A stretch of 54,712 nucleotides of DNA from Viridibacillus arenosi. GTDB taxonomy: Bacteria > Bacillota > Bacilli > Bacillales_A > Planococcaceae. Below the pieces are notes generated by a model. The model made no database searches. It was not told where the DNA came from and saw only the letters and a list, made by a program, of their open reading frames with translations. The stretch's first letter is position 1; every line of letters begins with the position of its first letter. Below, piece after piece: positions 10,476-20,689 of this stretch. The translations under genes were made by a program, and so were the position numbers. Where the stretch lies: contig NZ_MSPW01000017.1 of NCBI RefSeq assembly GCF_001955655.1, positions 1-54,712 on the forward strand. Direction: 5' to 3'.

Positions 10476-11240
10476 TTATTGATTTCTCTTATATATTATA
10501 CGCAATCCCTTTAAAGTTAAAAATGGATCAACAATATCGATAATTGTTGATTCTTTCGCAATTAATGAAGCAAGTCCACCCGTTGCAATTACAAGTGGTT
10601 CCTTCTTATTCTGCACCTTCATTCGACTAACGATACCTTCTACTTGTCCAACATAACCGTAAACGATACCGGATTGCATAGCAGATACCGTATTCTTTCC
10701 AATAACATTACCAGGTCGCATAATTTCAACACGCGGCAATTTAGAAGCACGTGCAAATAACGCTTCTGTTGAAATATTAATCCCTGGCGCAATTGCCCCA
10801 CCCATATAGTCACCTTTATCATTCAAATAACAATAAGTTGTTGCCGTACCGAAATCTACAATAATCAGTGGCGATTCATACTCATGAAGTGCAGCTACAG
10901 CATTCACGATACGATCAGCACCAACTTCCCTCGGATTTTCATATTTGATATTCAGACCTGTTTTCACACCAGGTCCAACAATCAATGGCTCTAGCGAAAA
11001 ATACTTACGACACATTGCCTCTAGTGAAAACATTATCGGAGGCACTACTGAAGAAATAATAATACCATCTATATCAGCAAAAGATAAATCCACATGTGTG
11101 AACAATGATTTAACCTGCATTGCATATTCATCTTCTGTCTTATGCGGGTCAGTTTCCATACGCCAATGATGCATAAGTTTGTCATCGTTAAATATACCAA
11201 GTGAAATATTCGTATTCCCAGTATCCATTACTAAAATCAT
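10476..11240 (-). CDS. coaX: Type III pantothenate kinase
   Basis: Phosphorylates pantothenate, the first step of coenzyme A synthesis. The 254-residue ASKHA-fold protein shows [12 protein letters not shown] (phosphate 1), [19 protein letters not shown] (phosphate 2) and ATGGLASLI. The ATG at 11240 (MILVMD) is favoured by GAGG 9 nt upstream; the in-frame GTG at 11255 has no ribosome binding site. It follows ftsH after a terminator and precedes hslO. Confidence 0.94.
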   Translation of the reverse strand: MILVMDTGNTNISLGIFNDDKLMHHWRMETDPHKTEDEYAMQVKSLFTHVDLSFADIDGIIISSVVPPIMFSLEAMCRKYFSLEPLIVGPGVKTGLNIKYENPREVGADRIVNAVAALHEYESPLIIVDFGTATTYCYLNDKGDYMGGAIAPGINISTEALFARASKLPRVEIMRPGNVIGKNTVSAMQSGIVYGYVGQVEGIVSRMKVQNKKEPLVIATGGLASLIAKESTIIDIVDPFLTLKGLRIIYKRNQ

Positions 11241-11300
11241 CAACCCAAGCCTCACTTACATACAGTTTTCTGAAAGAATCATAACATATTTTGGCCTAAT

Positions 11301-11347
11301 AAAAGAAGCTGATTGCCTTATGCGAACACAAAGGTCAATCAGCTTCT
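11301..11347 (-). terminator. Terminator after ftsH
   Basis: Minus-strand stem AGAAGCTGATTG..CCTT/AAGG.CAATCAGCTTCT with an ~11-nt loop followed by TTTTA. It lies 14 nt past the ftsH stop. Confidence 0.88.
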
Positions 11348-11360
11348 AATTTAATAGTTA

Positions 11361-13382
11361 TTATTTTCGTTCTTCTTGAATACCATCATTTGATGTTCCA
11401 TCCTGCTTTTCAGTAGGTAGGTCACTTGATGTTGGATCAGCAGTTCCAAATACATCAAGCTTTTCTTCTTTAACTAAAGTTACATTTTTAGATTCATTAC
11501 TTTCAAGTACTAGATCAGCCTTTTTACCATTACTTTGGTTATAAGGTCTATCTGGCAACGTTCCGTGGTCTTTTAGATGTTGAATCTGTTCTGCATCTAA
11601 TGTTTCAACTTCAAGTAAAGTTGTAGCAATTAAATTTAGAAGATCACGATTTTCAGTAAGAATACGTTTTGTACGGTCATATTGCTCTTTTACCATGCTT
11701 TGCATCTCTTGATCAATTTCGTAAGCAATTTTATCTGAGTAATTTTGTTCAGAATTGATATCTCTACCTAAGAAGACATTGCCTCCTTGGCTTGAACCAA
11801 ATTGCAATTGACCAAGTTTATCACTCATACCGTATTCGGTAACCATTGAGCGAATAATACTCGTTACGCGTTGGAAGTCATTATGAGCACCTGTTGAAAC
11901 TTCACCAAAGACGATATCCTCAGCTACACGCCCACCAAGTAACCCTGCAACTTTATCAAGAAGCTCCGGTTTAGTCATGAAGTAACGATCCTCTTTTGGA
12001 AGCATTACTGCGTAACCGCCAGCTTGACCACGAGGGACAATTGTTACTTTATGAACTTTTTCAGCTTCATCTAATATTAATCCAACAACAACGTGACCTG
12101 CTTCATGGTATGCAACAATATTACGTTCTTTTTGTGAAATGACACGGCTCGTTTTAGCAACACCTGCAATTACACGGTCTGTTGCTTCATCGATATCTCC
12201 CATGTCAATTTTCTTCTTATTCGTACGAGCAGCTACAAGTGCAGCTTCGTTTAATAAGTTTTCTAAATCTGCGCCAGAGAATCCAGGTGTACGTTGAGCA
12301 ATTGCTTTTAAGTCCACTGATTCATCTAAAGGTTTTTTACGAGCATGTACTTTAAGAACTGCTTCACGACCTTTTACATCTGGGCGTCCAACAGTAATTT
12401 GACGGTCAAAACGACCTGGACGTAATAATGCTGGGTCTAGGATGTCTGGGCGGTTCGTTGCAGCGACGATAATAATACCTTCGTTTTCACCGAAACCATC
12501 CATTTCAACAAGCAATTGGTTTAAAGTTTGTTCACGTTCATCATGACCGCCGCCTAATCCTGCGCCACGTTGGCGACCAACAGCATCAATTTCATCGATG
12601 AATATGATACAAGGTGCGTTTTTCTTCGCATTTTCGAATAAATCACGAACACGTGAAGCACCCACACCAACAAACATTTCAACGAAGTCAGAACCACTAA
12701 TAGAGAAGAATGGTACGCCAGCTTCACCGGCTACCGCACGCGCTAGTAAAGTTTTACCAGTACCAGGAGGCCCTACAAGTAGAATTCCTTTTGGAATACG
12801 CGCTCCAATATCATTGAATTTAGTAGGATCTTTTAAGAAGTCTACTACTTCTACAAGTTCTTGTTTTTCTTCGTCTGCACCAGCTACATCTGTAAAACGA
12901 ACCTTTTTCTTTTGATCGTCATACAGCTTAGCCTTACTTTTACCAAAGCTCATTACACGATTACCGCCACCTTGTGCCTGATTCAATAAGAAGAAGAACA
13001 GGATAAAGATGATGATGAATGGAATAATTCCAGTAAAGAACTGAATCCATCCGCTCGTTTCAGGAGCAGGTAAAAAGTTGATTTTCGAGTTGTTTTTTGC
13101 CGCAGCATCAATTTTATCCATTACTGCTTGGTTATCACGAGGTACATTTGTTACGAAAGATTCACCTTTTTTGTAACCCTCTAATTCACCTTTAACGACA
13201 TAAACCAATTTGTCAGGCTGTAACTCCGCTCGGGTTACTTTGCCTTTATCTAGTGCTGTTATGAACTCGTGATACTGTATTTCTTTCGTCGGTTGGTTCG
13301 AGTTATTAAACGTACCAAAAATCCCGATGATCACGAGGAAAATTAATAAATATAATATGGTGTATCGAAATATTCGATTCAT
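11361..13382 (-). CDS. ftsH: ATP-dependent zinc metalloprotease FtsH
   Basis: Membrane-anchored AAA+ protease degrading misfolded and regulatory proteins. The 673-residue product has a first membrane segment at about 5-25, an extracytoplasmic loop and a second segment at about 110-134. The AAA module follows with Walker A GPPGTGKT at 204-211, [13 protein letters not shown] and the arginine-finger region [12 protein letters not shown]. The peptidase has the HEAGH zinc motif near residue 427. The ATG at 13382 has GGAGG 6 nt upstream; a GTG at 13397 overlaps that site. The acidic polar C-terminal tail (last ~60 residues) is variable in the family. Confidence 0.97.
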   Translation of the reverse strand: MNRIFRYTILYLLIFLVIIGIFGTFNNSNQPTKEIQYHEFITALDKGKVTRAELQPDKLVYVVKGELEGYKKGESFVTNVPRDNQAVMDKIDAAAKNNSKINFLPAPETSGWIQFFTGIIPFIIIFILFFFLLNQAQGGGNRVMSFGKSKAKLYDDQKKKVRFTDVAGADEEKQELVEVVDFLKDPTKFNDIGARIPKGILLVGPPGTGKTLLARAVAGEAGVPFFSISGSDFVEMFVGVGASRVRDLFENAKKNAPCIIFIDEIDAVGRQRGAGLGGGHDEREQTLNQLLVEMDGFGENEGIIIVAATNRPDILDPALLRPGRFDRQITVGRPDVKGREAVLKVHARKKPLDESVDLKAIAQRTPGFSGADLENLLNEAALVAARTNKKKIDMGDIDEATDRVIAGVAKTSRVISQKERNIVAYHEAGHVVVGLILDEAEKVHKVTIVPRGQAGGYAVMLPKEDRYFMTKPELLDKVAGLLGGRVAEDIVFGEVSTGAHNDFQRVTSIIRSMVTEYGMSDKLGQLQFGSSQGGNVFLGRDINSEQNYSDKIAYEIDQEMQSMVKEQYDRTKRILTENRDLLNLIATTLLEVETLDAEQIQHLKDHGTLPDRPYNQSNGKKADLVLESNESKNVTLVKEEKLDVFGTADPTSSDLPTEKQDGTSNDGIQEERK

Positions 13383-13511
13383 CCCCAGCCTCCTCACAAG
13401 GTAAACAGAAAAACTATAGTAAATCTTAACATATGAACATTAAGGCGTACAACGAAAAGCATTTCGAAAAAGAAGTTTCAATGTAAAATTGTCAAAATTT
13501 TAACATTGTTA

Positions 13512-14054
13512 TTAAAATGAATAAACTTCTTTCTTTAGCACCCCAATGTATGGTAAGTTACGATATTTTTCTGCGTAATCTAATCCATATCCTACAACAA
13601 ATGCATCTGGTACTTCAAAACCTACAAAGTCAGCTTTTAAGTCTACTTTGCGACCAGTTGGTTTGTCTAATAATGTAACGATTTTAATTGATTTTGCTTT
13701 GCGATATTTGAAAAGGTCTACTAAGTAGCTTAGCGTTAGACCACTATCAATAATATCTTCTACGATTAAAATGTCACGGCCTTCAACACTTGTGTTTAAG
13801 TCTTTAACGATTTTCACTTCACCAGAAGATACAGTAGCATTACCGTAACTAGTTACATCCATAAAATCTACTTCAACATAAGTGTCGATTCGTTTCATTA
13901 AATCCGCCATGAATGGCATCGCACCCTTTAGTACACCAATCATTAAAGGAAACTTCTCTTGATATTCCTCCGTTAAGGATTCCCCAATCTCACGAATTTT
14001 AACTTGTAAATCTTCCTCAGAAATTAATACTTTTTCGATGTCTTTTTGAAGCAT
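13512..14054 (-). CDS. hpt: Hypoxanthine-guanine phosphoribosyltransferase
   Basis: Salvages hypoxanthine and guanine to IMP and GMP. The 180-residue protein has the PRPP loop [10 protein letters not shown] at 98-107, a conserved LKGA loop near 42, and the C-terminal [17 protein letters not shown] purine-binding region. The ATG at 14054 is set by GGAGG 7 nt upstream; an upstream GTG/ATG at 14084 would give 10 extra residues without family support. The tilS-hpt-ftsH order is conserved. Confidence 0.96.
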   Translation of the reverse strand: MLQKDIEKVLISEEDLQVKIREIGESLTEEYQEKFPLMIGVLKGAMPFMADLMKRIDTYVEVDFMDVTSYGNATVSSGEVKIVKDLNTSVEGRDILIVEDIIDSGLTLSYLVDLFKYRKAKSIKIVTLLDKPTGRKVDLKADFVGFEVPDAFVVGYGLDYAEKYRNLPYIGVLKKEVYSF

Positions 14055-14083
14055 CTTAGTTCCTCCTTGATTGTATATAGACA

Positions 14084-15496
14084 CTACAAAGTTTGTTGAT
14101 CTACGATGAAGAATGCATCATCAGTAGAGCGTTCGCAATAAGAAAAACAATTACCTATACGAAGACCAGGAAGTGCAATGACCTCATCTTCTTGCGTAAC
14201 AATAACTGGCCATTCGTCTCTAAGTGCCATTGGTACCTTCTCGTCAATAAAAATACGAGATATGCGCTTATGTTGATTCAAGCCAAGTAAATTGATACGG
14301 TCTCCATTCATTCTCGTTCTGACATATAACGGCAATGGGACTTGCTCAATTTGAAAAAAATAAGTCTTTGCGGACGGGGTAGTATCAGATGGCCTTTCAT
14401 CAGATAACTTTCCTATGTATACACGCAAATTGTTCGTCAAATTCGTCCATGTATTAAGCGTAACCATTAAAGGCAACTTTTCTACACTTGAAATTTGTTT
14501 TTTCTTGATAATTAGCTCATCATATTGACGAATTGCTACAACACCTTTTGGTAAATGCAAAGTTGCATTTCCAGCCGTCGATGAAGTCAGTTCGAGAATA
14601 GAATTCCACAGGGTATAACTTTGTACAATTGTTGTATCTTTATATAGATATTTTAATAGTAGTAGAATGATTCTTCTTTGTAAAGCGAGTGGCTTATTTT
14701 GGAATGCTTTTATGCAAATTCTCCATGAATCTTCATTTATTATTGCCACAACTTCATGAAAAGCTTCTTGCGCTAAACTTTGCAATAAATCTTCATCCGC
14801 TTGTGCCTTTTCGGTATACTGACGAAATGCATCAGCAACACGTGGATTTTCACCTGCAAGTAACGGTACAACATGATGGCGAATTCGATTACGTGTATAA
14901 GAATCTTTTTTATTACTAGAATCTTCTCGATAAGCCTGTTCGTTTCGTTGTAAATAAGTATGAATGTCATTCTTCGTCACAGATAAAAATGGACGTATTA
15001 GATGCCCGTTTGCAAATGGTCGCTCTCGTTTAATCCCAGTAATTCCGGAAGCACTCGAGCCTCGTGTAAGTGCCATTATGACACTTTCTACTTGATCATC
15101 TGCATGGTGCGCAACTACAAGATGCGTACTTGAACTTTCTATCATGATCTTCTCGAAATACCGATAACGCTCTCTTCGGCATATAGCCTGTAAATTCCCT
15201 TTCTCACGTTGTAAAATCTCAGGAATAGGTATATCAATAGCATAAACAGGAATGTCACGTTCTTGGCAAAAAGCTTCAACAAATTGACGGTCCCTTTCAG
15301 CATCTTCCCCACGCAACATATGATTCACATGAATCGCCGCAACAGTGACACCCAATCGGTCTTTCTCTTTATACAAAAAATGCAGAAGTGCCATTGAATC
15401 AGCACCTCCCGAACAAGCAACGAGAAGACGGTCACCTTCATTACATAAATGATAATACTTCATGTATTGATAAGCTTTTTGTTCGAGTTGTTCCAT
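14084..15496 (-). CDS. tilS: tRNA(Ile)-lysidine synthetase
   Basis: Converts the wobble C of the tRNA-Ile CAU anticodon to lysidine so that it reads AUA. The 470-residue protein has the PP-loop SGGADS at residues 29-34, then [14 protein letters not shown] and [12 protein letters not shown], which are TilS hallmarks, and a long C-terminal substrate-binding part. GAGGTGAGAAG precedes the ATG. It sits 16 nt after spoIIE; in B. subtilis yabS and yabT lie between these two. Confidence 0.95.
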   Translation of the reverse strand: MEQLEQKAYQYMKYYHLCNEGDRLLVACSGGADSMALLHFLYKEKDRLGVTVAAIHVNHMLRGEDAERDRQFVEAFCQERDIPVYAIDIPIPEILQREKGNLQAICRRERYRYFEKIMIESSSTHLVVAHHADDQVESVIMALTRGSSASGITGIKRERPFANGHLIRPFLSVTKNDIHTYLQRNEQAYREDSSNKKDSYTRNRIRHHVVPLLAGENPRVADAFRQYTEKAQADEDLLQSLAQEAFHEVVAIINEDSWRICIKAFQNKPLALQRRIILLLLKYLYKDTTIVQSYTLWNSILELTSSTAGNATLHLPKGVVAIRQYDELIIKKKQISSVEKLPLMVTLNTWTNLTNNLRVYIGKLSDERPSDTTPSAKTYFFQIEQVPLPLYVRTRMNGDRINLLGLNQHKRISRIFIDEKVPMALRDEWPVIVTQEDEVIALPGLRIGNCFSYCERSTDDAFFIVDQQTL

Positions 15497-15512
15497 CTTC
15501 TCACCTCATTCA

Positions 15513-17927
15513 CTATCTTACCATTCTTTGCTCAGAAATAGCCGCCGAAGATGGTTTAAATAAAGACCAATTTGAAATTTTATGTTCAATACGGATTGCG
15601 ACGAGTGTACAATCATCATTTGGTACATCCTGACCTCGAAATGCACGTAAAACAGATGCACACATATCCTCAGCTGGGCAATTCTCCAGCTCCTGTAAAT
15701 GACGAATTAGTTTACTTTCCTGCTCCTCCCAAGACTTATTTTCAAAGAACAGACCATCCGTACACATGAAAATTATATCCCCTGCTTTTAGTGATACTTG
15801 ATCTGCTTCTACTGAAAATGATGTCATAAACCCTACTGGCTCACTCTTACTCTCTAATCGAATACACCTTTCCCCTCGTACTAAATAAGTTGCCATACTC
15901 CCTGCTTTCCAGGACCATAAAGTGCCGACTTGTAAATCCACAAGTGCAAAATCCATTGTCGCGTACATATCACTATCATTTTTCAAAGACATGACATAAT
16001 GCAATGTATGCATGGCTGTTTCGGGTGCCATTTGATGGTGCATGCATTCACGCATTAATCGAATGAGACGTCTACTTTCCTGATGTGCCTTTTTACTATG
16101 TCCCATTCCGTCTGATAACATAACGGCCGTAAGCCCTTGATGAAGTGGGAAAACGGCGTGTGAATCACCAGAGTAAATCGTATTCTGCTTCGAAGACGTA
16201 TATACATCATAAGACATATGGAATCGAACCGAAGATTGAAATGTCATCTGCAAATGTGGATACGGACTGTCCTTCATAGCAGTTCTCGCGATTTCAAACG
16301 GCTCATTAAACACACTTTGTAAAATTGGTAGCACTAAGCGCTCTGCTAATGTTTGATCTGTTTCCCACATGGCCTTTTTCTCTGGTAAACAGCAAACAAT
16401 TTTCCGATTCCCTGTCTCATTTGATAAAATATCTACTTGAAAATGTTCAATTCCAGCAAGTTTTAGCTCTTCTGATAGCTCGTCCTCTTTATGCTGAAAA
16501 GACACTGCTTCCCCCGTCATATCATTCATCACCATATCGATATGCTGGCACATATCCCGCAATTGCAAAGCAATCATCTTACGACCGTGGTAAAACTGAC
16601 CACTAAGTTGCTTTTTCGAAACCTTCTCCTCCAGTGCGGACAAAAACGGCGCGGACTTCACACATTTATAACGAATTTTTTCATCAAGTTGCAATCTTGT
16701 CGCTGCATTCGCAGTAGCACTTGCATCCAGCCATCTCTGCGTTAAATCTGGCATCTCACTTTTACTATTGCTCCAACATTTATCGTACTTAAAGCAAGAT
16801 TGGCAAACTGCGAGCGGTTGCTCCTGCCTCTCTTCTGCTACAGTTTTGTTCACATTCCCAAAACGATCATGTACAAGCTCTTTCATAAAATCTACGAAGT
16901 GATGAAAATCTACAAGCTTCGTATTGAGCCTTTCCGTTAACCACTTCTGCCTTTCTAAAAGCACTTCATCCCTATTTGGATATAATTGATTTTGCCAATA
17001 AAGAACCCATTTCTGTGGGAAGATAAAAAATAGTAAGGTAGCAAATGCAATAGACATAAAGAATGTATAATCAAGTGGCAGTGTCGCATCATACAATGAA
17101 AAAAAGACACTCGCCATAATGCCCCCTGTGGCAATCCAAAACCTACCGGCATTTTTGCAAACCCCTGCAAATAAACCGGTTACCGCGTAAACTGCCATCA
17201 TTCCACTAAAAGATAATTGAGATAGACTAAGTATCATACCTGTTAGCACTGCTACAGCTGTTGCTAATGTGACACCGCCAACTAATGCAGATACAAGTAT
17301 AAGTAAATGCATAGCAATACGTGATACTGATAAGAAGCTAAGAACAACATCGTCCATAGCGGTTAATACCACAGCCCCTACGATCAGTGCTGCACCGAGT
17401 CGCTCAAAAGACCATCTGGCCGTCATTAACTGATGCATCGGTAAGAAAAGGATACCCAAAAAGAGTGTCATGAAGATTGCTAATGCACCTTCATATCCGA
17501 TGTATAGCCATACAAGAATTGGAGGATGCCCATTGTACGAAATATATTGCCAAACTATTTGAACCGTCAAAATACTAAACCCTACTATTACAGGAAGTGG
17601 TAATCGTTTAAAAGGGGTTTTTAAAAGGAGTAATAAAAACAACAATTCCAATATATGAATGGTTGTTTGCCCGAAACCTAATGTAAGACTTCCGCACAAT
17701 CCTCCTACCAATGTCCAACTCATCCACCTTGGATATCTAGTAAATGCAATTGCTGCAATCGGTAGGAAGAATGGTACCGTTGCTTCAAATAACACAGCTT
17801 GAGATAAGTAAAAGGAACAAAATAAAAACAAAACTGATAGCCATATTCGGTATTTTCTCTTAGCTACACTTGCCCATGTATTCTTAATTGCTTGATTTTG
17901 CGCTATTCCTTCATGCCACATCTTCAT
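15513..17927 (-). CDS. spoIIE: Stage II sporulation protein E (PP2C phosphatase)
   Basis: Membrane serine phosphatase that dephosphorylates SpoIIAA to activate sigma-F in the forespore and localises to the asymmetric septum. The 804-residue product has an N-terminal domain with about ten hydrophobic segments (residues ~28-315), a central oligomerisation region and a C-terminal PP2C domain. Metal-binding motifs visible are VMLSDGMGHSKKA, MCTDGLFF and DDCTLVAIRI. GGAGG lies 7 nt before the ATG. Its promoter has the unusual 21-nt spacing known for Spo0A-activated promoters. Confidence 0.96.
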   Translation of the reverse strand: MKMWHEGIAQNQAIKNTWASVAKRKYRIWLSVLFLFCSFYLSQAVLFEATVPFFLPIAAIAFTRYPRWMSWTLVGGLCGSLTLGFGQTTIHILELLFLLLLLKTPFKRLPLPVIVGFSILTVQIVWQYISYNGHPPILVWLYIGYEGALAIFMTLFLGILFLPMHQLMTARWSFERLGAALIVGAVVLTAMDDVVLSFLSVSRIAMHLLILVSALVGGVTLATAVAVLTGMILSLSQLSFSGMMAVYAVTGLFAGVCKNAGRFWIATGGIMASVFFSLYDATLPLDYTFFMSIAFATLLFFIFPQKWVLYWQNQLYPNRDEVLLERQKWLTERLNTKLVDFHHFVDFMKELVHDRFGNVNKTVAEERQEQPLAVCQSCFKYDKCWSNSKSEMPDLTQRWLDASATANAATRLQLDEKIRYKCVKSAPFLSALEEKVSKKQLSGQFYHGRKMIALQLRDMCQHIDMVMNDMTGEAVSFQHKEDELSEELKLAGIEHFQVDILSNETGNRKIVCCLPEKKAMWETDQTLAERLVLPILQSVFNEPFEIARTAMKDSPYPHLQMTFQSSVRFHMSYDVYTSSKQNTIYSGDSHAVFPLHQGLTAVMLSDGMGHSKKAHQESRRLIRLMRECMHHQMAPETAMHTLHYVMSLKNDSDMYATMDFALVDLQVGTLWSWKAGSMATYLVRGERCIRLESKSEPVGFMTSFSVEADQVSLKAGDIIFMCTDGLFFENKSWEEQESKLIRHLQELENCPAEDMCASVLRAFRGQDVPNDDCTLVAIRIEHKISNWSLFKPSSAAISEQRMVR

Positions 17928-17957
17928 AAAACAACCTCCTCCTGAACATTGCCACCA

Positions 17958-18021
17958 TTATAGATTGAATATTCCATAAACTTTGTCTTTTTGTGTTTTC
18001 ATGAAAAAAAACTTTTCGACG
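17958..18021 (-). promoter_or_regulatory. spoIIE promoter with 21-nt spacing and a candidate Spo0A box
   Basis: The minus strand has -10 TATAAT (17958-17963) and a poor -35 AAGACA (17985-17990) separated by 21 nt, the arrangement reported for B. subtilis spoIIE. A Spo0A-box-like CGTCGAA (18015-18021, one mismatch to TGTCGAA) lies 24 nt upstream of the -35. The combination supports Spo0A~P activation of sigma-A RNA polymerase. Confidence 0.65.
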
Positions 18022-18061
18022 AGAAATTGCTTTTTTAAAGAAAATAATTTCATAAAACAGC

Positions 18062-18091
18062 TTGACACTTACACACTTTATCTTGTATTAT
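18062..18091 (+). promoter_or_regulatory. Promoter of the tRNA-Met/tRNA-Glu unit
   Basis: Plus-strand TTGACA (18062-18067), 18-nt spacer and TATTAT (18086-18091), ending 19 nt before the tRNA-Met 5' end. It is divergent from spoIIE. Confidence 0.75.
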
Positions 18092-18110
18092 TTATTATGT
18101 TGTTTAAAAC

Positions 18111-18184
18111 GGCGGCGTAGCTCAGCTGGCTAGAGCGTACGGTTCATACCCGTGAGGTCGGGGGTTCGATCCCCTCTGCCGCCA
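18111..18184 (+). tRNA. tRNA-Met (CAT anticodon)
   Basis: The cloverleaf is complete. Acceptor arms are GGCGGCG/TGCCGCC with discriminator A, the D-arm contains AGCTCAGCTGG, and the anticodon stem GTACGG/CCGTGA holds the loop TTCATAC. The T-arm is GGGGGTTCGATCCCC. The CCA end is not encoded. Anticodon CAT reads Met; the D-arm and acceptor look like an elongator. B. subtilis has the same Met-Glu pair here. Confidence 0.96.
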
Positions 18185-18222
18185 TAATTTTTTTATCTGG
18201 GCCATCTGTGCCAATATTATTT

Positions 18223-18294
18223 GGCCCCTTGGTCAAGCGGTTAAGACACCGCCCTTTCACGGCGGTAACACGGGTTCGAATCCCGTAGGGGTCA
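18223..18294 (+). tRNA. tRNA-Glu (TTC anticodon)
   Basis: Acceptor GGCCCCT/AGGGGTC with discriminator A, D-loop TTGGTCAAGCGG, anticodon stem ACCGCC/GGCGGT enclosing CTTTCAC, and T-arm CGGGTTCGAATCCCG. CCA is not encoded. It lies 38 nt after tRNA-Met and precedes a strong terminator. Confidence 0.97.
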
Positions 18295-18300
18295 TCATAA

Positions 18301-18337
18301 AAAAGCAACTTTCTCATGATGAGAAAGTTGCTTTTTT
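18301..18337. terminator. Terminator of the tRNA operon
   Basis: Near-perfect stem AAAAAGCAACTTTCTCA/TGAGAAAGTTGCTTTTT followed by T-run on the plus strand; the A-run on the left lets it also work leftward. It lies 6 nt past tRNA-Glu. Confidence 0.92.
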
Positions 18338-18461
18338 ATATGTCAAATTAAGTACGGTATATACATATACGTGGCAAATTGTCTACAGAGGTGTCGTTAT
18401 AGGCGAATTTTAGTTTGTTTGTATTGCATTTAATAGTACAATTCGTCAGGTATAAACAATT

Positions 18462-18492
18462 AAAAAAGCAACCCACGACGTACTTGGATTGC
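18462..18492 (-). terminator. Terminator after yabR
   Basis: Minus-strand stem GCAATCC/GGGTTGC (one U-G pair) followed by TTTTTT, about 50 nt beyond the yabR stop. It separates convergent yabR and tRNA transcription. Confidence 0.75.
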
Positions 18493-18539
18493 TCAAAAAT
18501 CTATTTCACACTTTTTCTACGATTAAAATAGCCAGCAAG

Positions 18540-18971
18540 TTACCCTCTTCTTGCGCCACGGCCACCACGTTTAGATTCTGTAGCGCGTTTTAGCGTTGCA
18601 AGACGATCTTCACTGTCTTTTAAGAATCGTGCCATTTTTTGTTCAAAATTCTCTTTTGGTTGATGACGGTTATCATTACGATCATTTGAACGATTATTAT
18701 GACGTGGGCGTTGAGGCCGCTCTGGTCGTTCTGCTTGAGGCTTTGCTTTACGAATAGACAAACCAATTTTGCCATCCGCTTCGACATTCATTACTTTAAC
18801 CTCAACCATTTCTCCAACTTTCAAATGTTCGTTGATGTCTTTTACATAATTGTCTGCAACCTCACTAATGTGCACCAGACCTGTTGAGCCATTTGGCAGC
18901 TCTACGAATGCTCCAAAATTTGTGATACCTGTTACCTTACCCTGTACCTTGCTGCCTACTTCAATTGACAT
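18540..18971 (-). CDS. yabR: S1-domain RNA-binding protein (YabR family)
   Basis: A 143-residue protein with an N-terminal S1 domain (residues 1-75: VGSKVQGKVTGITNFGAFVEL, HISEVAD, VKVMNVEADGKIGLSIRKA). A basic Arg/Asn-rich linker and C-terminal FEQKMARFLKDSEDRLATLKR tail end in GGRGARRG. Such proteins bind RNA or the ribosome; the exact role is unsettled. The ATG at 18971 with GGAGGAG upstream is preferred over an ORF extension to 19025 that lacks S1 homology. It follows divIC as in B. subtilis. Confidence 0.9.
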   Translation of the reverse strand: MSIEVGSKVQGKVTGITNFGAFVELPNGSTGLVHISEVADNYVKDINEHLKVGEMVEVKVMNVEADGKIGLSIRKAKPQAERPERPQRPRHNNRSNDRNDNRHQPKENFEQKMARFLKDSEDRLATLKRATESKRGGRGARRG

Positions 18972-19075
18972 AAAAAAAATGCTCCTCCTTAATAAATCAA
19001 GCGACTTTGTAAGCCATGTAATCAAATTATGAATCTTAAAACTCGGTTAGATTCTCACTTCTAATTATATCCAAC

Positions 19076-19105
19076 AAAAAAAGAGTGTCAATAAGACTAC
19101 TCTTT
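19076..19105 (-). terminator. Terminator overlapping the divIC stop
   Basis: Minus-strand stem AAAGAGT/ACTCTTT with a 12-nt loop followed by a T-run. The first arm lies within the last codons of divIC. The stem is short, so termination may be partial. Confidence 0.65.
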
Positions 19106-19519
19106 CGAATCCCCATTTTTCTCATCTTTTTCGGTATTTTCTGGAATTGAGAAAATAATTTCACCAGCTTCAGAAAGGAAAAGTTCTTTACGTGCTAATT
19201 TGGCGATATAATCATCGTCATTTAGCTTCGAAATTTGAATTTTCAATTCCTCTTGTTGGTCTTGGGTGTCTGAAAGTTTCTGGGTTAGCTCAATTTTTTG
19301 CTGTTCTTTTTTAGCGAGTGTCTTCTTTTGATTTATCAATGTAAATACTAGGGACCCCATAACGAGAACAAATGCGATTGTGAAAAGTGCCAGTCTTCGA
19401 TAAAGACGTATTTTCATGGCTCGTTTTTTCTTTTCCTGCCGTTCCATGGACTCGATGTATTCTCGACGAATGGCAGCAACTGAATTTTCTCCACTAGCTT
19501 TTTTGTTACGATTATTCAT
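19097..19519 (-). CDS. divIC: Cell-division protein DivIC
   Basis: Bitopic septal protein that works with FtsL and DivIB in the divisome. The 140-residue product has a basic cytoplasmic N terminus (to about 42), one membrane span (LALFTIAFVLVMGSLVFTLI, about 43-62) and an extracytoplasmic coiled coil (65-98). A KLARKELFLSEAGEIIF segment typical of the FtsB/DivIC family follows. It lies after yabPQ, the usual position. Confidence 0.93.
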   Translation of the reverse strand: MNNRNKKASGENSVAAIRREYIESMERQEKKKRAMKIRLYRRLALFTIAFVLVMGSLVFTLINQKKTLAKKEQQKIELTQKLSDTQDQQEELKIQISKLNDDDYIAKLARKELFLSEAGEIIFSIPENTEKDEKNGDSKE

Positions 19520-19597
19520 CCTCGTTATCCCTCCCTAAATAATAATTCTTCTAGCTTCTTCATTGTTATTGTATGTGTATTCTCCATTATAACGAAT

Positions 19598-20062
19598 TTA
19601 CCTTGATTTTTTAAGCCTTAACTGTTTAGTTTTTTTAACCAATGGCGTAAATGGTAACAGCAGGAGCCTTACAACACGCATTATGGCGCGGATTATCCAC
19701 CTTATGATCGAAACGAAAAAATTAAAAATTAACCACAATGGCCTAAGTAAAATAATGTATATTAGACGACCTCCAAAGCGAAATACCGATTGGAAGTATA
19801 ACTGATAACAATAAAAACCTGCGAGCTGTGCTATTGGATCAACAATACGCCATTCACCAGCTCGCACATTAAATAGTAAATAAAAACTAGCTATACCGAG
19901 TATAAGCCAAGTTATCAGCTCTAACGCTATATAGCCTTTTCTTCTGAATGACCGCGGGGGTGCATAATATTTAATCGTACGTACTAGATCTATACATGCT
20001 GCTCCTACAATTCCACTAGCAATCATGACGAGAAGGCTGAGAAATTGCGCTGTTACGGTCAT
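19598..20062 (-). CDS. yabQ: Spore cortex biosynthesis membrane protein YabQ
   Basis: A 154-residue integral membrane protein. Four hydrophobic segments are visible (about 8-24, 42-62, 82-98, 104-132), then a very basic C terminus ending KKTKQLRLKKSR. B. subtilis YabQ is needed for cortex formation and is made in the mother cell. The start overlaps the yabP stop by 4 nt (ATGA), so the pair is one unit, probably driven by the sigma-E promoter upstream of yabP. Confidence 0.92.
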   Translation of the reverse strand: MTVTAQFLSLLVMIASGIVGAACIDLVRTIKYYAPPRSFRRKGYIALELITWLILGIASFYLLFNVRAGEWRIVDPIAQLAGFYCYQLYFQSVFRFGGRLIYIILLRPLWLIFNFFVSIIRWIIRAIMRVVRLLLLPFTPLVKKTKQLRLKKSR

Positions 20063-20358
20063 CCAAATATTTTATGAAGGAAGCTTTTAGACAAGCCGTT
20101 GTCTTCGTCATCATACTGTAGCGTCTTCACTGTTCCTTCAAGTGTCAATAAACCCTTGTCTACATCCAAATGGACAATACGTAATTCCTCACCTCTGATG
20201 AGTAAATGTCCTTGCGAAGTGTGCACTAAAAACTCTTCTTGATCAAAGCGCTCGATTGATTTCACCGAAGTGACATCCATTCGTTTGCGATTTCTGACCG
20301 TTAGCAAATGATCCCCTGTTGGAATTGTGTACGTTGCATTATCCGGCTGTAACGTCAA
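20059..20358 (-). CDS. yabP: Sporulation protein YabP
   Basis: A 99-residue YabP/YqfC-family protein made in sporulation. It shows the family pattern HLLTVRNRKRMDVTSVKSIERFD, then TSQGHLLIRGEELRIVHLDVDKGLLTLEG. The TTG start at 20358 has GGAGG 7 nt upstream. A sigma-E-type promoter precedes it by about 30 nt. Its molecular function is unknown. Confidence 0.92.
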   Translation of the reverse strand: MTLQPDNATYTIPTGDHLLTVRNRKRMDVTSVKSIERFDQEEFLVHTSQGHLLIRGEELRIVHLDVDKGLLTLEGTVKTLQYDDEDNGLSKSFLHKIFG

Positions 20359-20386
20359 TGATTCCCCTCCCTTGTCCTGTCTTTAA

Positions 20387-20415
20387 ACTATATGCTGCGG
20401 ACAAACCCTTTATGA
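20387..20415 (-). promoter_or_regulatory. Sigma-E-type promoter of yabPQ
   Basis: Minus-strand -35 TCATAAA (20409-20415) and -10 CATATAGT (20387-20394) with a 14-nt spacer. This fits the sigma-E pattern (KMATAWW, 14-15 nt, CATACANT) with one clear difference. It agrees with mother-cell expression of yabPQ known in B. subtilis. Confidence 0.65.
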
Positions 20416-20689
20416 TAAAACTGCTAATTTCCATTCAGATATTTGTTTATAGATAGGTTTTTCAAAACGCTTTGCAGTCATTTTAGTACTATTTTAGCGT
20501 TACCTCTTCAACATTCACTCTTTAAATAGATAGAAGAAACAAGTATAACAATGATTTACTGCATATACCTGCTCATTTCTATGTATCCTTACATAAGATA
20601 TTCTTATTCATTAATAATTTGTAACTTCCCCCTATCATGTTTACTGGTCAGTGTTACTTTGGAGAACTAGCTTTGGAATTGTCCAATTA

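Noticed and set aside
13383-13511. ftsH promoter
   Set aside because: A candidate TTGTAC-N18-TAAGAT exists on the minus strand, but the match is too weak to list as a feature.
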